Shown: positions 28,201 through 36,523 of the stretch, in pieces | Layout of the letters: each line of letters begins with the position of its first letter | Numbering within the stretch: position 1 is the stretch's first letter | NCBI RefSeq assembly: GCF_000211815.1 | Contig: NZ_GL890975.1 | Span: forward strand, 37,786 to 101,785 | Direction: 5' to 3' | Source: Moorena producens 3L | Lineage (GTDB): Bacteria; Cyanobacteriota; Cyanobacteriia; Cyanobacteriales; Coleofasciculaceae | DNA length: 64,000 nucleotides | Translations under genes and position numbers: made by a program | The notes under the pieces: model-generated | What the model was told of the DNA's origin: nothing | Seen by the model: the letters and a program-made list of their open reading frames with translations, nothing else | Databases searched by the model: none

Positions 28201-31200
28201 TGACGTTGGAGATTACAGGTATCCTTGGTTGATGGTAAGTGATTTGCTGGGCTACTGCGGCAAACTCTGCCAACATTGGTGTCATTAAAGGGGAATGAAA
28301 AGCATGGGATACCTGCAGCTGCTTCGTCTTAATCAATTTTGACTCTAGTTTTGTAACAATAGCTTGAATCGCTCCTGCTTCCCCAGAAATCACCACACTT
28401 TCGGGCCCGTTGATTGCAGCAATTGTCACTTGCTTGGTATGATTAGCGATCGCATCTTTTACCTGAGACTTTGATGCCATAACAGAAACCATCTCTCCAC
28501 CAGCAGGTAATTGCTGCATTAACCTCCCCCGCAGGGCGATTAACTTCAAGCCATCTTCTAAACTCAAGACTCCAGCTATAGTTGCTGCCACATATTCTCC
28601 CACACTGTGACCCATCACCACCTGAGGCTTAATACCCCAAGATTCCCACAACTTGCACAAGGCATACTCTAGGGCAAACAATGTCGGTTGGGTATAGGCA
28701 GTTTGGTCTAGTAAATAGGAGTTTGAGTTTGGTGTATCTTGAGGATAAAGGACTTCTAATAACGGACGCTCCAGATAAGGACGTAGGAGTTCATCACATT
28801 GATCTAAAACTTGACGGAAAACAGGCTGAGTTTGATACAGTTGCCTTCCCATCTGCACATACTGGGAACCTTGACCAGTAAACAGAAATGCTACTTTAGC
28901 TGGACTACTACTATGGGATAGTTGTCCTGAAAATACCCCACTCTCTTCTTCCCCTGCTTGGTATTGCCGCAGTTTGTTGGTTAATTGTTGTGGGTTAGTG
29001 GCAATTATTGCTAGGCGATGATTAAAGTCAGCTCTTCCAGTATTAGCGGTGTAACATACATCTGCTAGCTCTAATTCCGGATTGGTTTCGAGATGATGCT
29101 GATAACTACTGACTAACTCTTTAAGTGCTTGCTCTTTCTTAGCAGACACAGTTAATAAGTAAGGTGGCTCCTGGCTCCTGGCTCCTGGCTCCTGGCTCCT
29201 GGCTCCTGGCTCCTGGCTCCTGCCTTCTGGTGCTTCCTCAACAATGGCGTGGGAATTAGTACCACTAAAACCAAAAGAACTTAAGGCTGCTACACGAGTT
29301 TCATCTCCCTCATATTGTTCCCATACCTTACCCTCAGTGGGAATCACCCCAGGAATCCCCGCCAAACTTATATAGGGATTCAACTGTTTCCAATGCAAGT
29401 GAGGTGGAATATACTGATTTTGCAGCGATAATACTACCTTAATTAATCCTGCAATACCGGCAGCTGCTTCCGTATGACCAATATTGGTTTTGACTGAACC
29501 AATCATCAAGGGTCGATCTGCACTACGATCCTTGCCATACACTGCTTCTATTGCCTTAATCTCCACCGGATCTCCCAAAGAAGTACCGGTACCATGAGCT
29601 TCCACATAAGATATCTGGTTAGCCGAAACTCCTGCTACCGACAACGCTCTTTTGAGTACCGCTTCTTGAGCCGATTGGTTAGGTGCTGTCAAGCCATTGC
29701 TCGCACCATCTTGGTTAATTGCTGTACCCCTAACTACTGCTAAAATTCGATCATTGTCTGCGATCGCTTGTTTCAAGGACTTGAGAACGACAACCCCACA
29801 ACCTTCACTCCGCACATACCCATTGGCAGCAGCATCAAAAGTCTTACAGCGTCCATCTGGTGATAACATCCCAGCTTGAGAGAAACTGATACTCAACTCT
29901 GGAGACAACAACAAATTCACCCCTGATGCCAAAGCCAATTGACATTCACCATTGCGTATACTTTGACAAGCTAAATGAACCGCACTCAGAGATGAAGAAC
30001 AAGCAGTATCTACAGTAATTGATGGTCCATTTAATTGGAAAAAGTAGGATAATCTTCCTGCACCGATAGCAGTAGAACTACCTGTAGCAAAATAGATATT
30101 TAAATCTTGCTCTTGATAATATTTGTCCTGTAAGCGTTCGTAATCGTGAAAAGCGATACCCACAAATATACCCGTTTCTGTGCCCGACAGAGATTCCGGA
30201 TTAATGCCAGCATCTTCTAGTGCCTTCCAATGTTCTTCCAGCAGCAGACGCTGTTGTGGATCCATGTAGAGAGCTTCACGAGCCGAAATGCGGAAAAAAT
30301 CCGGCTCAAATTTGTCAACTTCAGTTAGGAATCCCCCATAACGATTAGCTATTTTTCCTGGCTGATTTTTCTCAGGATGGTAATATTGCTCAATATCCCA
30401 ACGAGTTGGAGGTACTTCCGTAATCCCATCAATACCATCATGGAGCAATGACCAATATTGTTGAGGGCTATCGGCATCTCCAGGAAACCGACAAGCCATA
30501 CCAATAATTGCTACTCCATTTTCTAATTGAGCCGTTGAAAAACCGGAATCAGTTTTTATTGCCTCTGGCTTTGGTAGTACCTCAGAAACTTCCCCGCTTC
30601 TCTCTGTTGTCTCCCCTTTAAAATAACTAGCGATCGCGGCAGCAGTTCCATACTTAAAAAATAAATTAGGATCTATTTCCACTCCCAGCTTCTTCTGCAA
30701 CAAGTATCTCAGTTCCAGCAACTCCAAAGATTCGATGCCCATCTCCATCAGTGCTCGCTGGGCATCAAAAGACTTTTTCTGGTGCATAACTTTACGCACA
30801 CAGCTAGCCACAACTTCATCTATATCTTCTGTCAGTTTTACCTTAGTCTGCCGATTTTTTTCAACTGTCGCACCATCAAAACGTTGACGATGTTGAATAT
30901 CGTAAGATACGAGAACTCCACAAGTCTGGTTTTCCCAATCTTTAGGGCGGTAACCAGGAAGCAGTTTCTCAATTTTAGCCCCATGAATCTGGTGAAATCG
31001 CAACAGCGGATCCACTAGTAACCCTGACTCATTTTTCTGGTGGATATATTCTGCCATGGGCATAGGGGAATAGTCTGGATAATTGCGACAAAGAGTTACT
31101 GCCACAACTTTTTCGACACCACTTATCTGGGCACAATACTGAAGCATAAATTCCAGCAGTCGATCTCCCAATCCCTGATTTTGCAACTCTGGCAAGATAT

Positions 31201-32158
31201 TTACTGCCAATAATTGTACCACTACTCCTGATTCAGTATGTAATAAAGGGACTTGTGTACAAGTTTTATTATCCAAAAGTTGAGGGTTATCAATTCTTTG
31301 GGAATAGATAGCTCCAACAATCTTATCCTCAAGCTCTAAAATAAACTGCCCTTGTGGAATTTTAAAAATTCGTCTATAAATTTCTTCATTGTCAACTTGG
31401 AGATTTTCTGACCAACACAATGTCTCTAGTGCTATTAAATCACGTAAATCCTCAATTTTAGGATGGCGCAAATTGTAATAATTATTTTCAAAACAATTTA
31501 AACTAATACTTTTAATTATTGTCCTTTGCCCTAAGCATTTACCAATATCAGTCAAGCATAGATAATTCTTATTTTTATTCGATTTTTGGCTGTGTTTTTG
31601 GACTTTTATCAAACTTTTATCAGCCCATCCTTTAGCAATAAACAATCTTGATAATTCTTCTCGTATATGAGGAGTCACATTATAGAATAAAGGCTTGTCT
31701 TCATCTACTGCTAATAAATTATGCTTGTGAAGCCCTAGCATAATTGGTATTATTAAGACCCCATCTAATAAATCGGCAATTGTTCTATCATTAATATTCC
31801 ACTGTTGTTGAGAAAGCTCTATCCAATTTTTAATAATACCAGGCTTTTCCTTTCCTAGTAAATAGGATTCTATGGGTAAGTTGTATAAATATAATATTTC
31901 TTCAGGAATGGACAAGTAAGCTTGACAATTGTCTTTGAGGGAGTATTCATCAGCTTCATTTTTGGATAGCCAACCTAGGGATTCCATCATTGTTAAGGCC
32001 ACTTGCAAATTACCTGTATTTGCCCCTAGAGTATTAGCTATTTGCCGGTGGGTTATTCTCTTTTTTTTTATTAATTCAAATAATCCTTTTTCTCTACAGG
32101 CTAAGATTACAGGAATATAAACAAAGCCGTGTTCGTAACGATTAATTAACTCTAGCAT
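25223..32158 (-). CDS. curA: CurA-type loading/halogenase PKS: adaptor-GNAT-ACP-KS-AT-Hal-ACP-ACP-ACP
   Basis: A 2311-residue starter protein. Residues 1-220 look like a winged-helix adaptor, ~220-435 is a GNAT-fold domain (LLAVNILPELQNQGLGDRLL), and the loading ACP serine lies in EMGIESLELLELR. In curacin this GNAT domain decarboxylates malonyl-CoA and loads acetyl (established). KS starts at ~547 (Cys in DTACSSS, ~719) and AT has GHSVGEYVAA (~1183). The halogenase starts at MNREQVEQLKQEYEEKGY (~1599). Its iron site reads HVG (~1713), with Gly replacing the usual carboxylate, and a second His lies in HQSVPL (~1827). Three near-identical ACPs follow (DLGLDSIVGVEW, serines ~1989, 2099, 2199), then a C-terminal helix pair likely for docking. 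The KS-AT and AT-Hal linkers contain low-complexity repeats. No clear ribosome-binding site is visible. Confidence 0.95.
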   Translation of the reverse strand: MLELINRYEHGFVYIPVILACREKGLFELIKKKRITHRQIANTLGANTGNLQVALTMMESLGWLSKNEADEYSLKDNCQAYLSIPEEILYLYNLPIESYLLGKEKPGIIKNWIELSQQQWNINDRTIADLLDGVLIIPIMLGLHKHNLLAVDEDKPLFYNVTPHIREELSRLFIAKGWADKSLIKVQKHSQKSNKNKNYLCLTDIGKCLGQRTIIKSISLNCFENNYYNLRHPKIEDLRDLIALETLCWSENLQVDNEEIYRRIFKIPQGQFILELEDKIVGAIYSQRIDNPQLLDNKTCTQVPLLHTESGVVVQLLAVNILPELQNQGLGDRLLEFMLQYCAQISGVEKVVAVTLCRNYPDYSPMPMAEYIHQKNESGLLVDPLLRFHQIHGAKIEKLLPGYRPKDWENQTCGVLVSYDIQHRQRFDGATVEKNRQTKVKLTEDIDEVVASCVRKVMHQKKSFDAQRALMEMGIESLELLELRYLLQKKLGVEIDPNLFFKYGTAAAIASYFKGETTERSGEVSEVLPKPEAIKTDSGFSTAQLENGVAIIGMACRFPGDADSPQQYWSLLHDGIDGITEVPPTRWDIEQYYHPEKNQPGKIANRYGGFLTEVDKFEPDFFRISAREALYMDPQQRLLLEEHWKALEDAGINPESLSGTETGIFVGIAFHDYERLQDKYYQEQDLNIYFATGSSTAIGAGRLSYFFQLNGPSITVDTACSSSLSAVHLACQSIRNGECQLALASGVNLLLSPELSISFSQAGMLSPDGRCKTFDAAANGYVRSEGCGVVVLKSLKQAIADNDRILAVVRGTAINQDGASNGLTAPNQSAQEAVLKRALSVAGVSANQISYVEAHGTGTSLGDPVEIKAIEAVYGKDRSADRPLMIGSVKTNIGHTEAAAGIAGLIKVVLSLQNQYIPPHLHWKQLNPYISLAGIPGVIPTEGKVWEQYEGDETRVAALSSFGFSGTNSHAIVEEAPEGRSQEPGARSQEPGARSQEPPYLLTVSAKKEQALKELVSSYQHHLETNPELELADVCYTANTGRADFNHRLAIIATNPQQLTNKLRQYQAGEEESGVFSGQLSHSSSPAKVAFLFTGQGSQYVQMGRQLYQTQPVFRQVLDQCDELLRPYLERPLLEVLYPQDTPNSNSYLLDQTAYTQPTLFALEYALCKLWESWGIKPQVVMGHSVGEYVAATIAGVLSLEDGLKLIALRGRLMQQLPAGGEMVSVMASKSQVKDAIANHTKQVTIAAINGPESVVISGEAGAIQAIVTKLESKLIKTKQLQVSHAFHSPLMTPMLAEFAAVAQQITYHQPRIPVISNVTGTIADKSIATADYWVEHVVKPVRFVAGIKTLAEQDIRIFLEIGPKPVLLVMGRECLIGSKKIWLPSLRPGKPDWLQMLQSLGQLYVQGVKVDWLGFYPDDAPQKVVLPTYPWQRKRYWISDLQQYKNKGKNGKVAPQVASDNNQSKNSVVTNNSSGSKMLPGIKESEQPRIKEREQPRIKESEQDARTTINIQKSDAPDIEQPQRRLSNPASLSLSKTTVAKQQPAKRELAQLRVPLTQVEPAQITQQYLESEKITQTLGKALHQDILINQKTTKEPKTMNREQVEQLKQEYEEKGYCQIKKIFDFSAIKTIQKTLDQAKQESQISKEKVTLKLGGIDDIDTNDHAYDLVKYDFVSSFIQEKLALLNYITGKNLMIMHNALFSVEPNHKGLPWHVGVGSFSFTKTEDFGASIWIPLDKITKEHRGGMQYVSTKIFPGQFYYSVFDLHLKNNIKWDESQGDLNEYVANANTIYNKITEDVIDYTIKDGYEEDEYNLGDAFFFNKYVLHQSVPLKPGLHKLRRAFVIRLVDYDTRVDEERLGLFSKYSQLHSRYYKTLPRYNKDSVLVMVSRAVQKGLKSPYLRDIPHVQQTLAARMAAGAISFEETPSISSAPQTQQPLKTLQPLRTPQVNQVNLSEIKQVLKQQLAEALYTEESEIAEDQKFVDLGLDSIVGVEWTTTINQTYNLNLKATKLYDYPTLLELSGYIAQILSSQGTKPISSSSQTQQSLKTLQPLPTPQVNQVNLSEIKQVLKQQLAEALYTEESEIAEDQKFVDLGLDSIVGVEWTTTINQTYNLNLKATKLYDYPTLLELAAYIAQTLASQGTKPQVSQQPLKTLQPLPQPQVNLSEIKQVLKQQLAEALYTEESEIAEDQKFVDLGLDSIVGVEWTTTINQTYNLNLKATKLYDYPTLLELAPYIAQEIAATGGSKLFQGNGNGGHPQESLPNNGSPVNSSEEMDPKLRLRAILNKVAKKELTIQEANKLVQQIKKQVTV
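25440..26320 (-). repeat. Three tandem near-identical ACP units in curA
   Basis: The DNA for the three ACPs (about 25440-25680, 25745-25980 and 26075-26310) is almost identical for ~230 bases per unit. It differs mainly in the Gln/Pro-rich linkers. All three encode the same core (YTEESEIAEDQKFVDLGLDS). Tandem carriers at halogenation/branching sites are known in curacin and jamaicamide synthases and are thought to raise flux. The near-identity points to recent duplication or gene conversion. Confidence 0.9.
27651..27722 (-). repeat. 21-nt in-frame repeat in curA AT-halogenase linker
   Basis: Three successive copies of a ~27/21-nt unit encode the peptide series IKESEQPR / IKEREQPR / IKESEQ in the flexible linker between AT and halogenase of CurA. 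The frame is kept, so the repeat only lengthens a charged linker. Confidence 0.75.
29163..29224 (-). repeat. Heptamer tandem repeat (CTCCTGG) inside curA KS-AT linker
   Basis: About eight copies of a 7-nt unit lie in frame between the KS and AT domains. They are translated as a RSQEPGA series. Three 7-mers equal seven codons, so the array stays open in this frame. Heptameric short tandemly repeated repetitive (STRR) sequences are known from cyanobacteria, but usually between genes. Confidence 0.85.
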
Positions 32159-32725
32159 TTTTTGATATTTATTGGTTTTACTCTGAATAGGATGTTAGTG
32201 AGCTTGGCTAGGATTTTTATGGAAATTTACTTAAAATACCATGAAATTTACAATTAAATTGAGGTTTACTACCTATGAATAATTAATAATACATTTACTC
32301 TCCCCTGATCTGGCTCTATTTGATTAGATTGTGTGTTTGGCTGGGATAACATTATTGTACAGCATAAAGTTTTTTTTATGGAGACCTTTAATGTAGTCAT
32401 TTGAGCTAGTTTTTTACTTTTGATTTTTGAGTAGTCCTAAATATGTAATGATATTATTTGCTACATTCATTTAATTTTCAGAAGGTAGACTAGAAAAATC
32501 ATTACTTGTTTCCCATTTTGCCTAGCTGAAAAGAATCTATTGTCACATCTATATTTAGTTTACATCAAACTGTCTCCTTAATTTTTACGGTTTGCTAAGT
32601 AGGCCTTGGTAATCCATGGGTACGCTTATCTAACCCAGTAAGGATAACTACGGAGAGATTGCTCCCTACATATTTCATTTTTTCATTGACCAACGCTGTT
32701 GGCTAAGTAATTTATTCAATTTTCA
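32159..32725. promoter_or_regulatory. AT-rich region upstream of curA, probable cluster promoter
   Basis: No gene is seen in these ~570 bases. They lie between the curA start and the broken acyl-ligase relic, and curA is the first gene of the train, so the main cur promoter most likely lies here. I could not assign -10/-35 boxes or an operator with confidence. The call rests on position alone. Confidence 0.4.
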
Positions 32726-33420
32726 TATAAATATACATTTCCCATCAGTCCCATGTCGTGGAAAGTCAGCAACCAACCTACTACAATTGTTTGCTGGCTA
32801 TGTCCGAACGCTTGCTTAATCATCCGCTGATTGTGTAGCAGATTACCCTGACTCACCATTACTCCCTTGGGTGTCCCGGTAGAGCCGGAAGTTTACAGGA
32901 GTTAGGCATGGCTACTGCTGTAATGGCTTGGTTGAGACCAGTTCAACCCAAAGTCGCGTACGCATTTATTGTAGACTCGCAAATGCAACTTCCCCAGAGC
33001 TGGATGCTGGGCTCGGCGAGCTGGTTAACTCGGTCATAACAGATGTGGTAGTTAGGGCAAACCTAGCCTCTGCATAGGTATGCTTACGCTAACCACCGAG
33101 ACAGATTTTGACTGCGTCGGGGTGGTGGATATGTGGGCACTGCAATTACGCCAGCGTACAAGCACCCAAACAAAGCAGCAATGAAGTCTATACCTGGTGG
33201 TACTACTAGCTCGCGCTCGTTCCCCCGTTGCCCCCAGAGACGGCAACTGACAGGCGTACGCCCTTGAGCGTTGGTCTAATACCTCATCGGTGATACGATC
33301 AGTTTCTTCTTCCCCTTTTTCATTGAAGGTATAAGCGATTTGATCTGGCTGATAATGGGCTCTATACCGCAACAACTCTACCAGATTGTCAAACTTCTCG
33401 TCAAGGTCTGAACATCTGAT
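32726..33420 (-). pseudogene. Fatty acyl-AMP ligase (FAAL) remnant, frameshifted
   Basis: Translation of the minus strand in changing frames gives a recognisable acyl-AMP ligase. Near 33400: DLDEKFDNLVELLRYRAH, then YQPDQIAYTF and TDRITDEVLDQRSRAYACQL. Near 33050: ALTTTSVMTELTSSPSP. Near 32880: TSGSTGTPKGVMVSQGNLL, then QRMIKQAFGHSQQTIVV and FHDMGLMGN near 32750. Several frameshifts and a stop separate these blocks, internal stretches are missing, and the C-terminal half is absent. The FHDMGLMGN core is that of FAAL enzymes, which load fatty acids onto carrier proteins in cyanobacterial lipopeptide and polyketide pathways, rather than of amino-acid A domains. It points the same way as curA and lies just upstream, so it may be a relic of an older or recombined cluster start. 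Confidence 0.82.
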
Positions 33421-34177
33421 ATTTCCAAAGTTTCAAGCTCCTTTATAAATAGCGTTTTTCAAGGCTTATTTGCTCCCTTTCAACAGTTTTTTACTGTTTT
33501 CACTATACTTAAGTGTACTTAGGTTTATGAGCATTGAGAGTCCCCTAAATTAGGCACCATGAGAAATTTAGCACGAAAAAAATAACCTGTCAACCCTAAT
33601 CGTAAATAAATTCTGCTTGACTCTCGTCCAACCATAGCAGCTATATAAAACCTAAGTACTCTGACATCTAGGAGTACTCACTAGCAGTAATCCATTGATT
33701 AAGGTACTTTCATCCTAGGTTTTAGGGAGTAGGAAGTAGAGAGTAGGGAAAAAATGCTCTATATCTGATTACCAAGAGAAACGCTATTAATTTTTTTTTT
33801 TTTTGAACTGTGTTAAGAAAATTAAAGTTGCTCAAACCGTTGCTGTTCCCTATTCCGAGACCCAAAGTTTCCAACTCTTAACAGTCCACTTTACTTGTCT
33901 GGGAGGCGTAACTATTAGGCCATTGGTGACAAGTTCAACAAAAATGCCGTATGTCAAGTCTTGATTAATAAATATTTATAAAACTTTCAATTGCTTTGTG
34001 TAATTAGGATAGGGGTATTTAGCTCCATGGCGTAAGTATGAAGAACAGTTTTTGCCCTAGGTATTGATAATAATGGGTACGCTAGTCATTCCTCATGGGT
34101 ACACGCCCGTCCCCGGGCAGTAGCGGATCGCCTCTGACCAAAAATTTTGGGTCTCAAGCCCCGTCCTTCCCTGGATA
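33421..34177. other. Non-coding stretch, no gene recognised
   Basis: AT-rich sequence with a poly-T tract near 33790 and a degenerate GGGAGTAG-like heptamer run near 33724-33750. No credible coding frame or known element end is seen before the MITE at 34178. Confidence 0.6.
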
Positions 34178-34269
34178 GAAACCTTAGATAGGGTCGCCTT
34201 ATTCAATAAGTTTTAACCCTTTTCCCCATAGCCTGCCTCGGAAGTTACCGTAAGAATGAAGGAGCCTTA

Positions 34270-35459
34270 AGTAGCTAAGGGTAGAAAAGCTCATGTATGT
34301 AACACATTATGAAGGAGCTAACTTCGAGGGAAATCTGAATCGTTCTGCCTGATATCCACCAACCTCAGCTCTAGCATTGACGCCATCAATGACTGCATAA
34401 GCTAGGGCCAGTTCATCTTCAAACATTTGACCCACCAATTCATGGGTTTTTAACTGATGCCATTCGGATTCAATCGGATTCATCTCTGAGCAATATTTCG
34501 GTAAAAAGAACAGATATAGCCCTTGAGCTTCCCACTGAGCCCATTTCTCTCTCACCTGTTTGCTGGTATGAACCGGACCATTGTCCTGGACAATCACCCG
34601 GAGCCGACCGGTTTGATCGAGTTGTTGCTTGGCCTGACGAGCTTGTTCATCCATCATCGTGATGTAGCGCTCCCCGTTGAAACTGCCCACCACCAGTCCA
34701 TAGACAAAGCTCACGCTTAGGTTGTAGCAATCCCAAAATGCTAATGCGTCTTCCTTTGCGGGCTGTCTGTTCAAGGCGCTTTTGCTCACCTCTAAAGAAA
34801 TAGCTGTGTTCTACGGGCATCCACATACAAAATCCCGACTCATCGAGATAGAATAAGTCGATTTCTCCTACTGCCGCTGACCATTGCAACATCTCTAGGT
34901 CGGCTTGCTTGGTTGCCTTTTCTATAGGGTCTTGCTTCCCTCTGTGACTTTGGCGAGTACGCTTCCAAATCACCCCCTTTTTTTAAGCACTCGTCTGAGG
35001 TGATCCGGGCTCAACTTAACATGACGGTCATTAGCCAGCTTTTGGGCTAACTGTTTGCTATTGTAGGTGCGTTCCTCCTGGCGTAAGCAGGATTCTAGAT
35101 ATTCAATATCCTCAGGCTGCCAACGCTTCTGGGCTCCGGGTCTAGGAGCATCCCATAGTCCCCCCAAGCCTTTGTGTTGCCATCGATGAATGACCTCACG
35201 GACAGTTCGAACATTCCAGCCGAAATAGGCAGCAATTTTCTCTACATACAGGCCCTGATGGTTTAAACGAATTACTTGCGCTCGGTCTTTGACTCGCTGG
35301 GGAACCGTAGTGGCAGTGCGAAGTTCAAATAAAGTGCGCTCAAGTTCGGCACAGAGGAAAGATTCTTAAGCGTGCGCCCATAGTGAATGCTTCTTAGCAT
35401 TGAAAGTATTATTGCTTTATTTAACTTAACATACCTGAGCTTTTCAAGCCCGACCTACT
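34270..35459 (-). mobile_element. IS630-family insertion sequence, 1190 bp
   Basis: The terminal inverted repeats are ~31 bp with about 24 matches. The left end starts AGTAGCTAAGGG and the reverse complement of the right end starts AGTAGGTCGGGC; both share GAAAAGCTCA and GTATGT. TA flanks both ends (34268-34269 and 35460-35461), the target duplication expected of IS630/Tc1-type elements. It carries one decayed transposase gene and sits inside a MITE. Confidence 0.9.
34307..35375 (-). pseudogene. IS630 transposase, broken by frameshifts
   Basis: Three overlapping frames on the minus strand join into one IS630 transposase. The N-terminal helix-turn-helix part runs from about 35375 to 34970 (VIRLNHQGLYVEKIAAYFGW, then LAQKLANDRHVKLSPDHLRR). 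A middle frame, ~34980-34710, carries the first catalytic Asp (LFYLDESGF). The last frame, to 34307, carries VIVQDNGPVH (second Asp) and the final Glu in NPIESEWHQLK. One break lies at an A/G homopolymer near 34975 and another near 34710. All DDE residues are present, but the gene cannot give one protein without correction, so it is probably inactive. Confidence 0.87.
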
Positions 35460-35566
35460 TATTACAAGAGACTTAACCCTTCTATGCATAGCCAGTTACC
35501 CATAAAGGCTCCTTCATTCTAAGGTTTCGTCTTTAACCATAAAGGCGACCCTATCTTACGGTAACT

Positions 35567-35613
35567 TGGCCTATGGCCACGCTTGGCCTATGGCCACGCC
35601 AAAGGCGAACGCG
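35567..35613. repeat. Short palindromic repeat (GGCC..CACGC..CGCGAAC family), doubled variant
   Basis: Two GGCCTATGGCCACGC units are followed by CAAAGGCGAACGCGAAC. It belongs to the dispersed family whose typical core is GGCCACGCTACGCGAAC, found about ten times in the window (for example 51070, 51224, 52906, 62752). It abuts the outer MITE end. Confidence 0.75.
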
Positions 35614-36471
35614 AACAACGGACGGCTTTCTCTTTTTGTGTTCTACTTTACCCAGAGTTGTCCCACGTCAACAATGAAGGTCTTAGAGTTCAAGGTCAAG
35701 GGAAAGAAAGCTCAATATGCCGCGATTGATGAGGCGATCCGCACCGGTCAATTTGTCCGCAATAAGTGCCTCCGCTACTGGATGGACAATAAAGGGTGCG
35801 ATTCGTTAGTTAGAAACCTTATCTAAACAAAGATTTGGGGGATTAACTGCTTGGCTCAATAAAGAGCCATGATAACTTGATAACCATGATGGTGAAATTC
35901 CATCCCTCGTGAAATCCGAGTGACAACCTTACCCTGATTCATGAACATAACAAACTCATGGATTAATGCCAGGGTCAAACGTCAAAACATCCTTTAACCT
36001 GACCGATGTATTTGATAGGTAAAGAACTCATGGGTACGAAAGGAAGATACATCAGAATCATCGTTAGTCCAATGTAGCGAAATAAGGTTGAAACGCTACA
36101 GACAAAAGTCAATGGAATTAAGTTGATAAGATTCCTTTTTCTTATAAAGATTTCCGAAATAATTCCCGGTGAATAGTATCACCCTAAAAGTTCAAAGAAT
36201 GGTTATCAGGAACGAAGTAACTCCCATATGTACTCTCAGTAAGGTCGATTATTGAGTAGGTAGTTAGCCGCATGTCCTATGGGGGCAAGATTGAGTCAGA
36301 AGCAAATGCCTAAGGTAACATTTAGGATACGCAGACGGACTCACGTTATAGGAAAAGATATAGTTGTAAATAGCAATTGATATGTCTAATACTCTGGGAT
36401 TTTCCCAAAAGTCGGAATGGAATAAGGTCAACTGGCGCAAGCTAGAAAAAACCCTATTTAAGTTGCAAAAG

Positions 36472-36523
36472 CGATGCAGCGCGGTCTTGGGGGTTTCCCC
36501 CATGAGCGACTGCATCAAGACAA
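36472..36523. repeat. 52-bp palindromic repeat inserted in maturase gene
   Basis: Begins CGATGCAGCGCGGTCTTGGG, has a GGGGGTTTCCCCC centre, and continues ATGAGCGACTGCATCAAG. An inverted copy sharing ~50 nt lies at 52332-52381 inside another tnpB. It is bounded by CGA on both sides here, and its length is not a multiple of three, so it shifts the maturase frame. Confidence 0.88.

Larger units (their letters stand above)
34241..35532 (+). mobile_element. Inner ~100-bp MITE copy, split by IS630
   Basis: The left part 34241-34269 (GAAGTTACCGTAAGAATGAA, then GGAGCCTTA) and the right part 35460-35532 (conserved ACTTAACCCTTCTATGCATA, then AAAGGCTCCTTCATTCTAAG and GTTTCGTCT) rebuild one complete MITE when the IS630 at 34270-35459 is removed. 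Its matching outer arms (GAATGAAGGAGCC and GGCTCCTTCATTC) differ slightly from other copies. Confidence 0.82.
34178..35566 (-). mobile_element. Outer ~100-bp MITE copy, split by a nested insertion
   Basis: The left part (34178-34240) begins GAAACCTTAGATAGGGTCGC and continues to the conserved interior TTTTAACCCTTTT and CATAGCC. The right part (35533-35566) reads AACCATAAAGGCGACCCTAT then CTTACGGTAACTT. Joined, the parts rebuild one full copy of the MITE seen at 37931, 46820, 47490 and 51105. A second MITE copy carrying an IS630 lies between the halves. Confidence 0.8.

Noticed and set aside
29163..29224. Tandem repeats here and at 52966 and 59065 as possible CRISPR arrays
   Set aside because: Units are 7 nt with no spacers and no cas genes nearby; they are heptamer tandem repeats.
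33052..33375. A 107-residue open frame as a stand-alone gene
   Set aside because: It is a piece of the broken acyl-AMP ligase; only the first ~45 residues match the family and the rest is out of frame.
32726..33420. Relic read as an amino-acid adenylation (NRPS) domain
   Set aside because: The FHDMGLMGN and QRMIKQAFGHS blocks are those of fatty acyl-AMP ligases, and no carrier or condensation remnants follow.
34270..35459. IS630 as the parent that mobilises the MITE family
   Set aside because: Its terminal repeats (AGTAGCTAAGGG...) do not match the MITE ends (GAAGTTACCG...); it only sits within a MITE.
36264..36518. Minus-strand frame containing MQSLMGETPKTALHR as a gene
   Set aside because: It is the reverse reading of the 52-bp palindromic repeat within the group II intron.
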